Origin: Isotricha intestinalis
Lineage: Eukaryota; Ciliophora; Litostomatea; Vestibuliferida; Isotrichidae
Direction of reading: 5' to 3'
Assembly (NCBI GenBank): GCA_023807065.1
Contig: JAJJLU010000337.1
Span: 37,888-101,887, forward strand
Length of the DNA stretch: 64,000 nt
Made by a program: the position numbers and the translations under genes
Part shown: positions 10,800-20,199 of the stretch, one piece after another
Numbering within the stretch: position 1 is the stretch's first letter
Layout of the letters: every line of letters begins with the position of its first letter
Notes under the pieces: model-generated
Database searches by the model: none
What the model was told of the DNA's origin: nothing
Seen by the model: the letters and a program-made list of their open reading frames with translations, nothing else

Positions 10800-11192
10800 T
10801 TAATCATAATCCTTAGGAATTCTTTTATCAAAATTAAGAACAGGAGAAGCACCAATATCACAATCATCTAAAACAATATCATTATCTTCTTCTTCTTTCT
10901 TTTCGATTTTTTTTTGTTTTTTCTTTTTATGTTGATGTCTTCTTTTTAAATCCATTAATCCAGAATCAGCTGGAGAAGACATATCCGTTATTCCAGACAT
11001 TACTTTTAATGTTTCAACTAATTTTCTTAAATCATGATCTTTTGCATATTCTTCTAAATCCACTCTTAAATCTGGCTCTTTTGTTATTATACATTCTTTC
11101 ATTGTTTTTCTCTCTTCATCTGTTATTAATCCTTCTTTCTTACATTGAGTTATTAGTGAAAGAATTTCACTATAAGAATATTTATAATCCAT
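10800..11192 (-). CDS. Small conserved-looking basic/acidic protein (130 aa)
   Basis: Residues 6-66 make a compact helical module: a short helix, then ITDEERKTMKECIITKEPDL, then DLRKLVETLKVMSG. The pattern of an ITxxER helix, an LK(E/D)xI(I)xxDP-like turn and a final LVxTLK helix is one I have seen at the ends of many protist proteins; I know no domain name for it. It is followed by a Lys-rich stretch (about 83-98), an acidic stretch and SPVLNFDKRIPKDYD. No membrane or signal segment. It converges on the 8405 gene, with 97 bp between the stops. Confidence 0.72.
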   Translation of the reverse strand: MDYKYSYSEILSLITQCKKEGLITDEERKTMKECIITKEPDLRVDLEEYAKDHDLRKLVETLKVMSGITDMSSPADSGLMDLKRRHQHKKKKQKKIEKKEEEDNDIVLDDCDIGASPVLNFDKRIPKDYD

Positions 11193-11437
11193 TTTTTTTA
11201 TATTTATTTAACAATAATCATATTTTTTTTTATTTCAAAATAGTTTTATTTTCTTTTTTTATATATGATAATTAAAAATATTTGAATTAATTAGGAATTA
11301 AAAAAAATTTAAAAGAAATTTAATTTCTTTTATTTAATTATAATTTAATTTAAATCATCTTTAAGATAAAAATCATAATTTAAAATACTGATGATAAAAA
11401 AGAAAAAACATTTACAAAAAATAATCACATTTAAAAA

Positions 11438-12742
11438 TTACTTTTTAATAAGACAATTGAAAGATTTATAAGAATGATTCATGTTATTATTAATATTTTT
11501 ATTTAAACCTAATTGTCCACTTGATAATCTTATAGTAAAATAACCATTATTATTATTTAAACTTTGATTATGAATAGAATTTCCAGAATTATTAGTATTT
11601 AAAACATTTCTATAAATCAAAAAATTATTTACAGAACATTTTGAATTCATAAAAAGTGTATTAACATCTCTTTGAGATATATTTAAATTATTTGTAGATT
11701 TATTATAAGAATAATAATTATTTGATATATTTCTTTTTTCTTTTTTATTATTTACTGGAGTAAAAGTTTGTATTTTTTTTATTGGAGACATATTTCCTTT
11801 TTTTAAAGAATTATCTTTTAAAATTGAACTTGGAAAACTAAATTCTTGATTTATTTTTTTTGTATGAATATTTCTTTTTTTTTGTATATTACTTAAATTT
11901 TTTTTATAAGTATAATTATATTGAAAATTATTATTTGTTTTAATTGGACTTTTATTTTCTGAAAATATATTTGATGTTGTGTTTACTTTTGTCATTTTTA
12001 AATTTTTTATTGCATATTTATTTTCCTTTTTTATACTATCTGAACAATTATTTATAAACAAATTTGAATTACTTATATCATTGAAATTTATATTTATATT
12101 TGATTTTGAATTCATTTTGTCATTTGATTCTATTTTAGATGTTAATTCATTTATTTTTTTTTGCATTATTTTTTTTGATATTTCATATTCAGAAATTAGT
12201 CTTTTTTCTTCTTCTTCTTTTATTTTCATTATTTCTTCTAATTTATTTAATTCTTTTTTTAAATTCGAATTTTCTGTTCTTAAAATTATTATTTCATTAT
12301 CTTTTCTATCTGTAAATATAAATTCACCATTTTCAACAATAACATTTGCTGTTTTTTTTAATTTTTCATATTCGTTATTTTTCTTTTCTAAAATTTTAAA
12401 TTTATTTTCCATTAAATCTTTTTGCATCTTATATAATAAATTCATTTTTGTTATATTTCTCAATTGAGATTCATATTTTTGTAATTGAGGTTCATAAATT
12501 TTTAAAGCTAAACTATTCAAATTATTTATATAATATGTTATTAATTTTTGGAATATGAAAACTAAATCTTCTAATTTTTTTAATTCTATATTTTTATATT
12601 TTTCTATTATATTCTGAATTTCCTTTTTAAATTCATCAAATATTTTATTTGATTCATCAATAAAATTATTTAATGAAAAATTATCTTCTGTAAATTGAAA
12701 AAAATCATAAATTCCATCAGAATAATTTTTATCTTTTATCAT
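11438..12742 (-). CDS. Coiled-coil protein with Asn/Ser-rich C terminus (434 aa)
   Basis: I start this gene at the ATG at 12742 (MIKDKNYSDG). The frame can be extended 30 bp upstream only to a GTG, which a eukaryotic nuclear gene should not use; that would also add an artefactual hydrophobic leader. Residues about 15-210 are helical with heptads (LKKTANVIVENGEFIF separates two coils; EIIILRTENSNLKKELNKLEE is the clearest). The rest is Asn/Lys/Ser-rich with many ISNNYYSYNK-like stretches. No recognised family. Likely a cytoskeletal or basal-body type protein, by composition only. Confidence 0.72.
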   Translation of the reverse strand: MIKDKNYSDGIYDFFQFTEDNFSLNNFIDESNKIFDEFKKEIQNIIEKYKNIELKKLEDLVFIFQKLITYYINNLNSLALKIYEPQLQKYESQLRNITKMNLLYKMQKDLMENKFKILEKKNNEYEKLKKTANVIVENGEFIFTDRKDNEIIILRTENSNLKKELNKLEEIMKIKEEEEKRLISEYEISKKIMQKKINELTSKIESNDKMNSKSNININFNDISNSNLFINNCSDSIKKENKYAIKNLKMTKVNTTSNIFSENKSPIKTNNNFQYNYTYKKNLSNIQKKRNIHTKKINQEFSFPSSILKDNSLKKGNMSPIKKIQTFTPVNNKKEKRNISNNYYSYNKSTNNLNISQRDVNTLFMNSKCSVNNFLIYRNVLNTNNSGNSIHNQSLNNNNGYFTIRLSSGQLGLNKNINNNMNHSYKSFNCLIKK

Positions 12743-13066
12743 TAATAAAATAAATAATAAAAATATAAACACGTAAAAAAAGTAAACTTTAATTAATAAA
12801 TAAAAAGATATAATAAAAAAACTTAAAAAAATATAAAAAAAAAAACTTTAAACATCATTTAGAATTATTTATTAGTTAAGTAACTTATTTATTTGTAAAG
12901 ATAATTTTAATACTAAATTATTGAAATGAAAGGAAAATAAATTCTATAAAACTTTTAATTAAAAATCACAAATCCAAAAAAAATTCGAATATAAATCTTT
13001 TATATTTTTAATTTTAATTTAAAAAACACCTTAAAAAAAAATAAATAAAACAAAATTAAAAAAAAC
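12743..13066. other. Intergenic region between tandem minus-strand genes
   Basis: These 324 bp hold the presumed promoter of the gene starting at 12742 and the 3' end of the gene stopping at 13067. Nothing else was recognised. Confidence 0.5.
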
Positions 13067-14158
13067 TCAATCAATTTCAGGTAAATTATTTTTATGTTCT
13101 CCATTTTTAACCTCTTCATTATTAGAAGTAATATTATAATCACTTTTATTTTTAAGAGTACTTTTTTTATTAAATCTATCTAAATCATATTTAGCCCAAA
13201 CTTTAGTTTCCATAATTCTAAATAAATCTTTATAATTTTCTTTATGATCAACTCTTTTAACATTATATTTTTCCATTTTTTCTTTAAAATCATTAATATT
13301 ATCTTTCAGAGAATTAATTTGATTTTGATATTCAATAAATTCAGCATTAATACCACTTTTAATTTTTTTTTGAATATTTTGAATCATAAGTTTTTGTTGC
13401 TCTTCTTTTCTTAATAAAATTTGGCACATTTTATTCATTCTATTTATTCTACTTGAATCAGAATTAATTAAATCTTTTAAAGTAATTGGTTGTGGATTTT
13501 TACTTTCATTTAAATATCTTATTAATCCCATTTTATTTGAATTTATTCTTGCACAATTTAAAACATCATCAAAATTTTCTAATTCTGTTTTTGCATGATA
13601 AATACTTCTAAATTTATTTTCATCTATTCTACTTAATTTATCTTTCATTTTCCTATCTTTTATTATATTTAATTTCATTTTTGTTATTGTTTTATTTGGA
13701 ATTATATCTCTAAAAGAATAATATCTTTGATTTAAAAAACCTGAATTTTCACTTTCCATTATTTTTGAATTATTTGTTAATGAAGGAAGTTGAAAATTTG
13801 AATCAATAATATTAGATGATGTATAATTATCTTCATAATTATTTGCAAAACTTTTTGGAAATGATATTTTTGTTGTTGTTAATTTTAATTCTTTTGCTTT
13901 TTTTAATTCATTTGGAGATAAATTTTCTATATCAAAATCAAATTGAGATAAATTTCTTCTTGATTTTCTTGTCTCATTTAATGAAGAATATGTATTTGAA
14001 TATAAATTTCTATTTCGAGATTCTATACTATTTGTTCTTCGATTATATGATGTTAAATTTTTTTTCCCTATTGATTGAGATGATAAAGGATTATATTTAT
14101 TCATTTCATCTAATTCATCTACTACTTCAATTCCATATTTTGTTACTATTACTCTCAT
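13067..14158 (-). CDS. Hypothetical protein with central coiled coil (363 aa)
   Basis: The N terminus MRVIVTKYGIEVVDELDEMN is hydrophobic and acidic rather than low-complexity. Then comes an Arg/Ser/Asn-rich segment (about 25-75) and, from about 150 on, basic helical sequence with a coiled coil (about 245-310; QNQINSLKDNINDFKEKMEKY). It ends in TGA, one of six TGA stops here. It is head-to-head with the gene at 14236 across only 77 bp. Function unknown; the folded-looking N terminus and the helices argue for a real conserved protein. Confidence 0.72.
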   Translation of the reverse strand: MRVIVTKYGIEVVDELDEMNKYNPLSSQSIGKKNLTSYNRRTNSIESRNRNLYSNTYSSLNETRKSRRNLSQFDFDIENLSPNELKKAKELKLTTTKISFPKSFANNYEDNYTSSNIIDSNFQLPSLTNNSKIMESENSGFLNQRYYSFRDIIPNKTITKMKLNIIKDRKMKDKLSRIDENKFRSIYHAKTELENFDDVLNCARINSNKMGLIRYLNESKNPQPITLKDLINSDSSRINRMNKMCQILLRKEEQQKLMIQNIQKKIKSGINAEFIEYQNQINSLKDNINDFKEKMEKYNVKRVDHKENYKDLFRIMETKVWAKYDLDRFNKKSTLKNKSDYNITSNNEEVKNGEHKNNLPEID

Positions 14159-14235
14159 TTTTTATAATTTTTTTTTTTTTTTTTAAAAATTTTTTTATTC
14201 CTTTTAATTAATTCTATTGAGTTTAAATTTAAAAT

Positions 14236-15141
14236 ATGGATAATAATAATTCTGAAAATAAAACTTGTGAAGATAATATTCATTCAAAGAATAATCATTT
14301 TAATATAGATAAGAATTTAAATTCTATTGATAATGCTAATATAATTAATAAAGAAAAAAAAAAGTATTTTGAAAATAAAATAAATAGTAATAATATTCAT
14401 GGAAAAGTAATTTTGAGGAATTTAATTGAAAATAATAATAAGTTTAAAGACTTATATTTAATGGTATATCCAATGAATAAGAAAAAAGAACATAAAAATA
14501 ATAATGAGAATTTTAATTTGAATTTAGGAATTGATTTATTTAGACTTAAACTAACAAAAACAAATAATTTTTTAAAAAATAGGAAAGTAATAAAAATTTT
14601 TAAAGAAATGAAAATTACCGATGAAGAAAAAAATAAATTTGACTATAATAATATATCTAAATCAAAATGTTATTTAACAAAATCTGAAGAAAAAATATTA
14701 AATACTAAGTATTTATTTAAAAAAAATTTTTCTAATTATCATTCTCCGATTGAAAATTATAATAATAATTATTATAAAAGAAAAGAAAAAACTGTTCCTG
14801 TTCAAAAAAATTTAACTAATTATACAAATGATGATAAATTTTATTATAATAATAATATTTTAAATTTGACTGAAAAAAGAAATTTAAAAAGTAATTTAAG
14901 TAATTTTGAAATTGATAGTTGGATAAAAAAAGAAAAGAAAAATCAAAATTTAAATTTTTATGATAAAAGAAAATCAGAAATAAAGAAATTAATTTCTTAT
15001 TCTAAAAATTTATTTCCAAAAAATAACTCGAAAAATACTTTGAGTAATAATAATTTAAATTATTTTTCAAAAAATTTAACAAATAAAAAATTAGAATCTT
15101 CATTAACTAAAAATTCATCAAGAAAAAAATTTTTCAATTAA
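14236..15141 (+). CDS. Hypothetical Asn/Lys-rich protein (301 aa)
   Basis: Intact frame from ATG at 14236 to TAA. The most complex part is residues 50-140 (ILRNLIENNNKFKDLYLMVYPM, then LGIDLFRLKLTKTNNFLKNRKVIKIFKEM). The remainder is Asn/Lys/Ser-rich with a basic C terminus ending SSRKKFFN. No signal peptide or membrane helix. Family not recognised. Its start lies 77 bp from the divergent gene at 14158. Confidence 0.68.
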   Translation: MDNNNSENKTCEDNIHSKNNHFNIDKNLNSIDNANIINKEKKKYFENKINSNNIHGKVILRNLIENNNKFKDLYLMVYPMNKKKEHKNNNENFNLNLGIDLFRLKLTKTNNFLKNRKVIKIFKEMKITDEEKNKFDYNNISKSKCYLTKSEEKILNTKYLFKKNFSNYHSPIENYNNNYYKRKEKTVPVQKNLTNYTNDDKFYYNNNILNLTEKRNLKSNLSNFEIDSWIKKEKKNQNLNFYDKRKSEIKKLISYSKNLFPKNNSKNTLSNNNLNYFSKNLTNKKLESSLTKNSSRKKFFN

Positions 15142-15405
15142 ATAATTATTTAAATTCTTAATATTTACAAAATCTGTGTTAAAATAATTTTAATATTTTA
15201 TTCATTGTTTTTTAAAATTAATATATTATTTAATTCATAATAAAACCAATATATATATAACATATTTAATTTCAAATTTTACGTAATTTAACGAATTATA
15301 TCTTTTTATTCCAAAGAAATTTACAAAAACAAAACCCAAATTAAAAATAATTTACAAATTAAATTTCAAAGAAAATATTAAATGTCTAAAATTTATATAA
15401 CAAAT

Positions 15406-15792
15406 TTATTTCCTTCTTCTTTGACTTTTTTTCTTTTTTTTATTTCTTCTATGATTATCATCATCATCATCATCATCATCATCGTTATCATCATCATCAT
15501 AGTTATCATCATCATCATTATCATCTTCTTCTTCATCAGATTCATCTCTGAATCTAGAACTTTTTGAATTTTTACTATATTTACTAATTTTCCTTTCATT
15601 TTTTCTTACTGTATGACTAGTTTCTTCGTCTGGAATACAATAATCAGGAATAGGTTTTCTTTCAATTTTTTCCCCAGTTAATTTTTCATATTGTTTAATT
15701 CTATCTTCTCTTTCATTTCTAATATCAACTCTTTCTAATTTAATTTCCATAATTTGCGATTCTAATTTTTCTTTCACTGTGGAACATCCCAT
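15406..15792 (-). CDS. Small N-myristoylatable protein with poly-Asp tract (128 aa)
   Basis: The N terminus MGCSTVKEK fits an N-myristoylation signal (Gly2, Ser/Thr at 5-6) with Cys3 available for palmitoylation, so membrane anchoring is likely. Residues 8-50 form a charged helix (LESQIMEIKLERVDIRNERE) followed by YEKLTGEKIERKPIP. This start pattern recurs in small ciliate proteins as far as I recall. Residues about 85-112 are almost all Asp/Glu, encoded by a microsatellite, and the end is Lys/Arg-rich. The start is only 37 bp from the divergent flavodoxin gene. Confidence 0.75.
   Translation of the reverse strand: MGCSTVKEKLESQIMEIKLERVDIRNEREDRIKQYEKLTGEKIERKPIPDYCIPDEETSHTVRKNERKISKYSKNSKSSRFRDESDEEEDDNDDDDNYDDDDNDDDDDDDDDNHRRNKKKKKSQRRRK
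15453..15540. repeat. ATC/GAT trinucleotide microsatellite (codes for poly-Asp)
   Basis: On the plus strand there are runs of ATC with occasional GTT, ATA or ATT interruptions; on the coding minus strand these read as GAT (Asp). It is a coding simple repeat and likely length-variable. Confidence 0.88.
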
Positions 15793-15829
15793 TAATAAAA
15801 AAAAAAAAGAATAAAATTATTAAAAAAAA

Positions 15830-16309
15830 ATGTCAAATTTATCTTATAAAATAATATATGCAACTCAAAGTGGAAATGCTCAACAATTTGCAGAAGATTT
15901 AGGAAAAGAATGTAAATCAAAAGGAATAGAATTTGAAATAAAAGAAATAGATAATATTACATCAATAGAAGAATTTAATAATAGTAATTTATTAGTATTT
16001 ATTGTTTCTACTTTTGGTGATGGAGAACCTACTGATGATGCTGTTGATTTTACTGATATGATTAAACAAAATTCTTTCTGGGAAAAATTCAATAATAAAA
16101 ATTGCTTATTTACTGTTTTTGGTTTAGGTAATTCTGCTTTTCCTAAATTTAACGTTCAAGGTAAATTATTTCATCGAATTTTCTCTCAACATATGACTCA
16201 ATTATGTGAACTTGGATTAGGTGATGATGGAAAAAATCTTAGTGGTGATTTTGATAAGTGGAAAAAAAATATTTTCTTTCCTGCTTTAGAGGAAATTGTT
16301 AAAAAATAA
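15830..16309 (+). CDS. Single-domain flavodoxin-like protein (159 aa)
   Basis: The full chain is one flavodoxin domain. The phosphate loop of the FMN site is YATQSGNAQQFA (about 9-20). STFGDGEPTDDA (about 61-72) is the loop over the flavin, and VFGLGNSAFPKF (about 97-108) follows. These are the signatures of the FMN domain of diflavin reductases such as P450 reductase and Tah18, rather than of bacterial flavodoxin. Here the FAD/NADPH half is absent: the gene ends 50 residues after the last motif, with no continuing frame. It is probably a soluble electron carrier that needs a separate reductase. Divergent start 37 bp away. Confidence 0.9.
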   Translation: MSNLSYKIIYATQSGNAQQFAEDLGKECKSKGIEFEIKEIDNITSIEEFNNSNLLVFIVSTFGDGEPTDDAVDFTDMIKQNSFWEKFNNKNCLFTVFGLGNSAFPKFNVQGKLFHRIFSQHMTQLCELGLGDDGKNLSGDFDKWKKNIFFPALEEIVKK

Positions 16310-16412
16310 ATTTTTTTTTTATTAAGAATCTTTTAGGTTTAATTATATTTATTTTTTATTTACATTTTATTTATTATTTTTTTTGAATAAGTAAAAAAAT
16401 TTTTTTTTCTTT

Positions 16413-16946
16413 TCATTTTTTTTCGGTTGTGTTTTCTCTTTTATTATGATTTATATTTAAATCTAAATCATTATTTTTTCTCATATATTTTCCCATTTCT
16501 ATTTTTATTTTATTTTCTAATTCTATGTTATCATAATTTTCATTAGTTTCATAATAACTAATATCTTTACTGTTATTACTTACAATATCATCTTCAATAT
16601 TATTTTTTTCTTGTTTAATTAATTCATTCTTTACAATAGAACTTAAATTAAAATAATTCATAGGTTTTCTTTCAGTGCTAATATTTGATTTTTGATCAAA
16701 ATGATTTAATCTATTTGATTTTATTCCAATTGTATTTTCACTTCTTAAACTCATATTTTTATTATCTATAATAATACTTGTTTGAGGAATATTTATTTTT
16801 CTTATTTTTTTTATTTCTTTAATTTCTTTAATTTCTTCTTCTGATTTTCTACACCATAAATATAAAAACAATATAATTAGACCTATTATTATTATCATTC
16901 CAATTAATATAAATAATACTAGTTTTAAAGTACTATCAATTACCAT
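16413..16946 (-). CDS. Single-pass membrane protein (177 aa)
   Basis: The ATG at 16946 is chosen; the frame extends three codons further only to a TTG. Residues about 7-31 form a strong hydrophobic helix (LKLVLFILIGMIIIIGLIIL) ending in LWCRKSEEE, so a short N terminus and a long polar, Asn/Glu-rich C-terminal tail are predicted. Cys32 next to the membrane could be acylated. It looks like a type III or tail-out single-pass protein, with no cleavable signal. Stop is TGA. No family recognised. Confidence 0.66.
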   Translation of the reverse strand: MVIDSTLKLVLFILIGMIIIIGLIILFLYLWCRKSEEEIKEIKEIKKIRKINIPQTSIIIDNKNMSLRSENTIGIKSNRLNHFDQKSNISTERKPMNYFNLSSIVKNELIKQEKNNIEDDIVSNNSKDISYYETNENYDNIELENKIKIEMGKYMRKNNDLDLNINHNKRENTTEKK

Positions 16947-17339
16947 TTTATTCAAATATTAATTATGAATTTAATTATATTAATTTTATTTATTTATATA
17001 AGTGTTATATAAATATTTCAAAAAAATTATTATTTTCTTCTTTCTTTTTTATTCCTTGAATTATATTTAAATTTATTTAAAGAAAAATAAAAAAAATTCA
17101 AAAAATAATTTACTCACTCATAATAAAAAAAATAAAAATTCCAAAAAAAAAATCATTCATAGTTAACTCAATTAATATTTTATAATCCAATTTATAATCT
17201 TTTTTAAAAATCATAAATTTATCGTTTGAAAAGAACATCTTTTTTTCATATATTAGTTCTTTACATATTATTATATTGAAATTTAAAAAAAATAATTATA
17301 TATCTAAAATTTTAATATATTAAAAAGAATAAACTATAT
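16947..17339. promoter_or_regulatory. Divergent intergenic region
   Basis: These 393 bp separate head-to-head starts (16946 minus, 17340 plus). Only A/T-rich sequence, no RNA gene or conserved element seen. Confidence 0.5.
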
Positions 17340-17915
17340 ATGAAAAAAATTTATTATAGTCCTTCTATTAGAGTTAAAAGATCAATTACTCCTTCAAATC
17401 AAATAAAATATTATACAAAAAATTTAAATGAAAATGAAAAAAATTGTAATAAAACTATTCAACAATATATTCATAAAAAATTATATGAAATCCAAAAAGA
17501 TAATTCAATTTCTACAAAAAATTCATCAATTAATCATACTATAAATATAAAAAATAAATCATTTAATAATAGAAATGATTTTTTAAAAAAAACTTTTTCA
17601 ATTATTCAAAGGAAAAATATAACAAGTGAAGATATTAAAAAACTAAAAATAGAAAATATAAAATTAGAAAAGGAATTAAATAGTGTAAAAAATGAATATA
17701 TATTATTAAAAAATAAATTAGAATTTCTAGAAAAAAAAGCAAATATAAATATTTTTCAATTTAAAACAAAATCTATTTTTTTAAATGGAAAACCTTCCTT
17801 TTTATTAATGAATAATTCGAATAAAAACAGTTATATATATAATTATAATGATTCAATTAATTCTTTGTCTTCAAGTGAAGATGATATAAAAATAAATCAA
17901 ATAAAAAATAAATAA
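17340..17915 (+). CDS. Hypothetical small coiled-coil protein (191 aa)
   Basis: A basic N terminus (MKKIYYSPSIRVKRS) is followed by an Asn/Lys-rich region and a clear coiled coil at about 101-138 (IKKLKIENIKLEKELNSVKN...LLKNKLEFLEKK). A short acidic Ser-rich end follows (SLSSSEDDIK). No recognised family. Intact frame and TAA stop, 43 bp before the converging gene at 17959. Confidence 0.65.
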   Translation: MKKIYYSPSIRVKRSITPSNQIKYYTKNLNENEKNCNKTIQQYIHKKLYEIQKDNSISTKNSSINHTINIKNKSFNNRNDFLKKTFSIIQRKNITSEDIKKLKIENIKLEKELNSVKNEYILLKNKLEFLEKKANINIFQFKTKSIFLNGKPSFLLMNNSNKNSYIYNYNDSINSLSSSEDDIKINQIKNK

Positions 17916-17958
17916 TAATATTTAATTTTTTAATAGGAATTATTCATAAAATATATAT

Positions 17959-19077
17959 TTAATTAAATTTATTAACTACTTGTAATAGACTATCATATTT
18001 TTTTTCTAAAAATTCTTCAGTTTCATTTATTCCTTTAAATATATCAGTTCTTAATTTATTTAATGAATTTTCTAAATTTTCTGTTTTACTTTTTAATATA
18101 TCGATATCTTCATTAGTATAATCAAATAATTTTTTCATTGAAGAATTTTGTTCATTACAATAATTTTGAATAAATTTAACAAATTTATCATGTTCATTAA
18201 AAATATGATTTTCAAAATGTTCAATTTCTTTATTATAATTATCTATTTTATTTTTATTATTTTCTATTATTTCTTTATTATTTTTTGTTATATTACTATT
18301 CATTTCTTTTAATTCATTGTCTATTTCATTTTTCATTAATTCATAATTATTTATTTGATTTCTGAATAAATCATCATAATTTCTTATTTTAGAACTTAAT
18401 TCTAATAATATATTATCCATTTTTTTAACAAAAATTTCATATGAATTATCTTTTTGAATATTATTATCTTTCATTTTATTTATTTCTGAAATAGTTTGAA
18501 TTCTAAAAGTTTTTAATTGTTCATTTTCATTATTTAAAGTTTCAATTTCTTTTTCTAAATTATTAAAATCATTTGAAAATTTTAATATAATTTCTTCTAA
18601 TTTTTTAGAATTATATTCATTATTTACATTAATTGAATTTATTTCATTTTTATATTGAATAAATTCATTATTAATCATTTGTTTAATTTTATCAAATTTT
18701 TCTTCAACATTATTATTATTATAATTTTTATTTAAATTACTTTGAGAATTATTTTTATTATTATTATTTATTAATTCAATTAAATCTGAATTTTTTTTCC
18801 TAAAATTTTCATTGAAATCATTTCTAAATTTTTCAATATTTTTATTTATAACTTCATCAAAATTTTCATAATATCCTTTTAATGCTTTTAATTGACCTGA
18901 AAAAGCTTCATGAGTATTTAAAGTATGCTTTTCTAAATTTTGCCTTTGAGATATTTCATTATTTAACATTTGAATTAAATTTTCATTTGATGCTTCTAAT
19001 TGACTTATTTTCTTTAATATTTTTTGAATATCTAAACCCATTTCTGTAATTCTTGTTGATAATATATTTGAATTCAT
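17959..19077 (-). CDS. Coiled-coil protein (372 aa)
   Basis: Nearly the whole protein is predicted alpha-helical coiled coil, from ILSTRITEMGLDIQKILKKISQLE to the last residues, with an Asn-rich hinge at about 105-125. A less repetitive segment near 50-75 (KHTLNTHEAFSGQLKALKGYY) may be its conserved core. No globular domain, signal or membrane helix. Similar long coils are typical of ciliary and basal-body proteins, but no specific family is recognised. Confidence 0.74.
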   Translation of the reverse strand: MNSNILSTRITEMGLDIQKILKKISQLEASNENLIQMLNNEISQRQNLEKHTLNTHEAFSGQLKALKGYYENFDEVINKNIEKFRNDFNENFRKKNSDLIELINNNNKNNSQSNLNKNYNNNNVEEKFDKIKQMINNEFIQYKNEINSINVNNEYNSKKLEEIILKFSNDFNNLEKEIETLNNENEQLKTFRIQTISEINKMKDNNIQKDNSYEIFVKKMDNILLELSSKIRNYDDLFRNQINNYELMKNEIDNELKEMNSNITKNNKEIIENNKNKIDNYNKEIEHFENHIFNEHDKFVKFIQNYCNEQNSSMKKLFDYTNEDIDILKSKTENLENSLNKLRTDIFKGINETEEFLEKKYDSLLQVVNKFN

Positions 19078-19259
19078 TTTTTTAAATTTTAAAAATAAAT
19101 AAAATTAAAAAAAAGATAATTATATATTCAATATAATAAATATAAGACAAATAAAATAATAAATTAACAGAATTATAATAGTCAAATAAATATAAAATAA
19201 AAAAATTATAAGTAATAGATATTTTTCTATTGAGATTTAAAAATTAAATATTTATTTCT

Positions 19260-20144
19260 TCAGTTTTTTTTTTTTAAATTTATTTTTTTAAATATATTTT
19301 TTTTGTTAAAATTAATAATAGAAAAGCTTTTAGATAATTTTTCTGTTTTTTTTTTATTTAATTTCTTTAATAAATAATCTTCTCTTTCAAAAGGAATTCT
19401 AAATGAATCACTTCTTTTATCTTGAAGTTCTTTAATATTTTTGCTTTCAATATTAATTTTATATAAAATAACTTCTGGAAAACTATAATCCACAACTCCT
19501 TTAATAAAATTAATTGTATTTTTAACATAATTAACTTTTCCAATTACATTATTTTCTCTTTCTGTTGCATCAAATAAATTTTCATATTCTAATTTTTTAT
19601 TTGTTATTCTTTTTGAATATAATTTTTGATATTGTTCTATATTTTCAGAATATATTAAATTTAATCTGTTGTTCATTAATTTTTCCCTATTTTTAAATCT
19701 TTCAACAAATATTTTTCCATATAAATAATCTTCAAATCCTTTTTTTAAAAGAAGATTATTTTTAAAATTTATATTATGTGATTTCTTGTTTTTTTGTAAT
19801 TTTATATATTTAATTTTATTTTTTAAATATTTTGTACTTGGATTATTCCTTATAAAAATTTGGTTTTTATTCTTTGAAATTGAATTTTCATTTATTGATT
19901 TTGAATCAATTATACTAGAATTTAAGCTTTTATAATTATTATAATTTTCATAAACACTTTGAAATAACTTTTTCTTAATTTTTATTTTTTTTTTATTTTC
20001 TTCTACATTATTTAAAAGATCTTTACTCACATTATAATTATTACCTAAACTTTCTTTTAAATTTAAAATCGTTTGATTTAAACTTTTTTCAGAAAAAAAA
20101 GAAGAATCATAAAATTTTGGATTTTTAAAATAAAATAAATTCAT
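19260..20144 (-). CDS. Hypothetical basic protein (294 aa)
   Basis: The first 130 residues are Asn/Ser/Lys-rich. The second half is less biased: KGFEDYLYGKIFVERFKNRE (about 134-153), ENLFDATERENNVIGKVNYVKNTINFIKGVVDYSFPEVILYKI (about 188-230), then RSDSFRIPFEREDYLLKKLNKKK. The ATERENNVI...FP pattern looks like a folded conserved region, though I cannot name it. Stop is TGA. Its start is 55 bp from the divergent THOC1-like gene. Confidence 0.68.
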   Translation of the reverse strand: MNLFYFKNPKFYDSSFFSEKSLNQTILNLKESLGNNYNVSKDLLNNVEENKKKIKIKKKLFQSVYENYNNYKSLNSSIIDSKSINENSISKNKNQIFIRNNPSTKYLKNKIKYIKLQKNKKSHNINFKNNLLLKKGFEDYLYGKIFVERFKNREKLMNNRLNLIYSENIEQYQKLYSKRITNKKLEYENLFDATERENNVIGKVNYVKNTINFIKGVVDYSFPEVILYKINIESKNIKELQDKRSDSFRIPFEREDYLLKKLNKKKTEKLSKSFSIINFNKKNIFKKINLKKKN

Positions 20145-20199
20145 TATTATTAGTAATATATAAAATTCTATTTAAAATTAATATAATTTATTTGAAATA

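Noticed and set aside
12743..12772. Membrane leader at the start of the 11438-12742 protein
   Set aside because: It requires a GTG start; the next codon set begins at a normal ATG and removes the leader.
15453..15540. CRISPR or regulatory repeat at the ATC run
   Set aside because: It is a plain trinucleotide microsatellite inside a coding frame.
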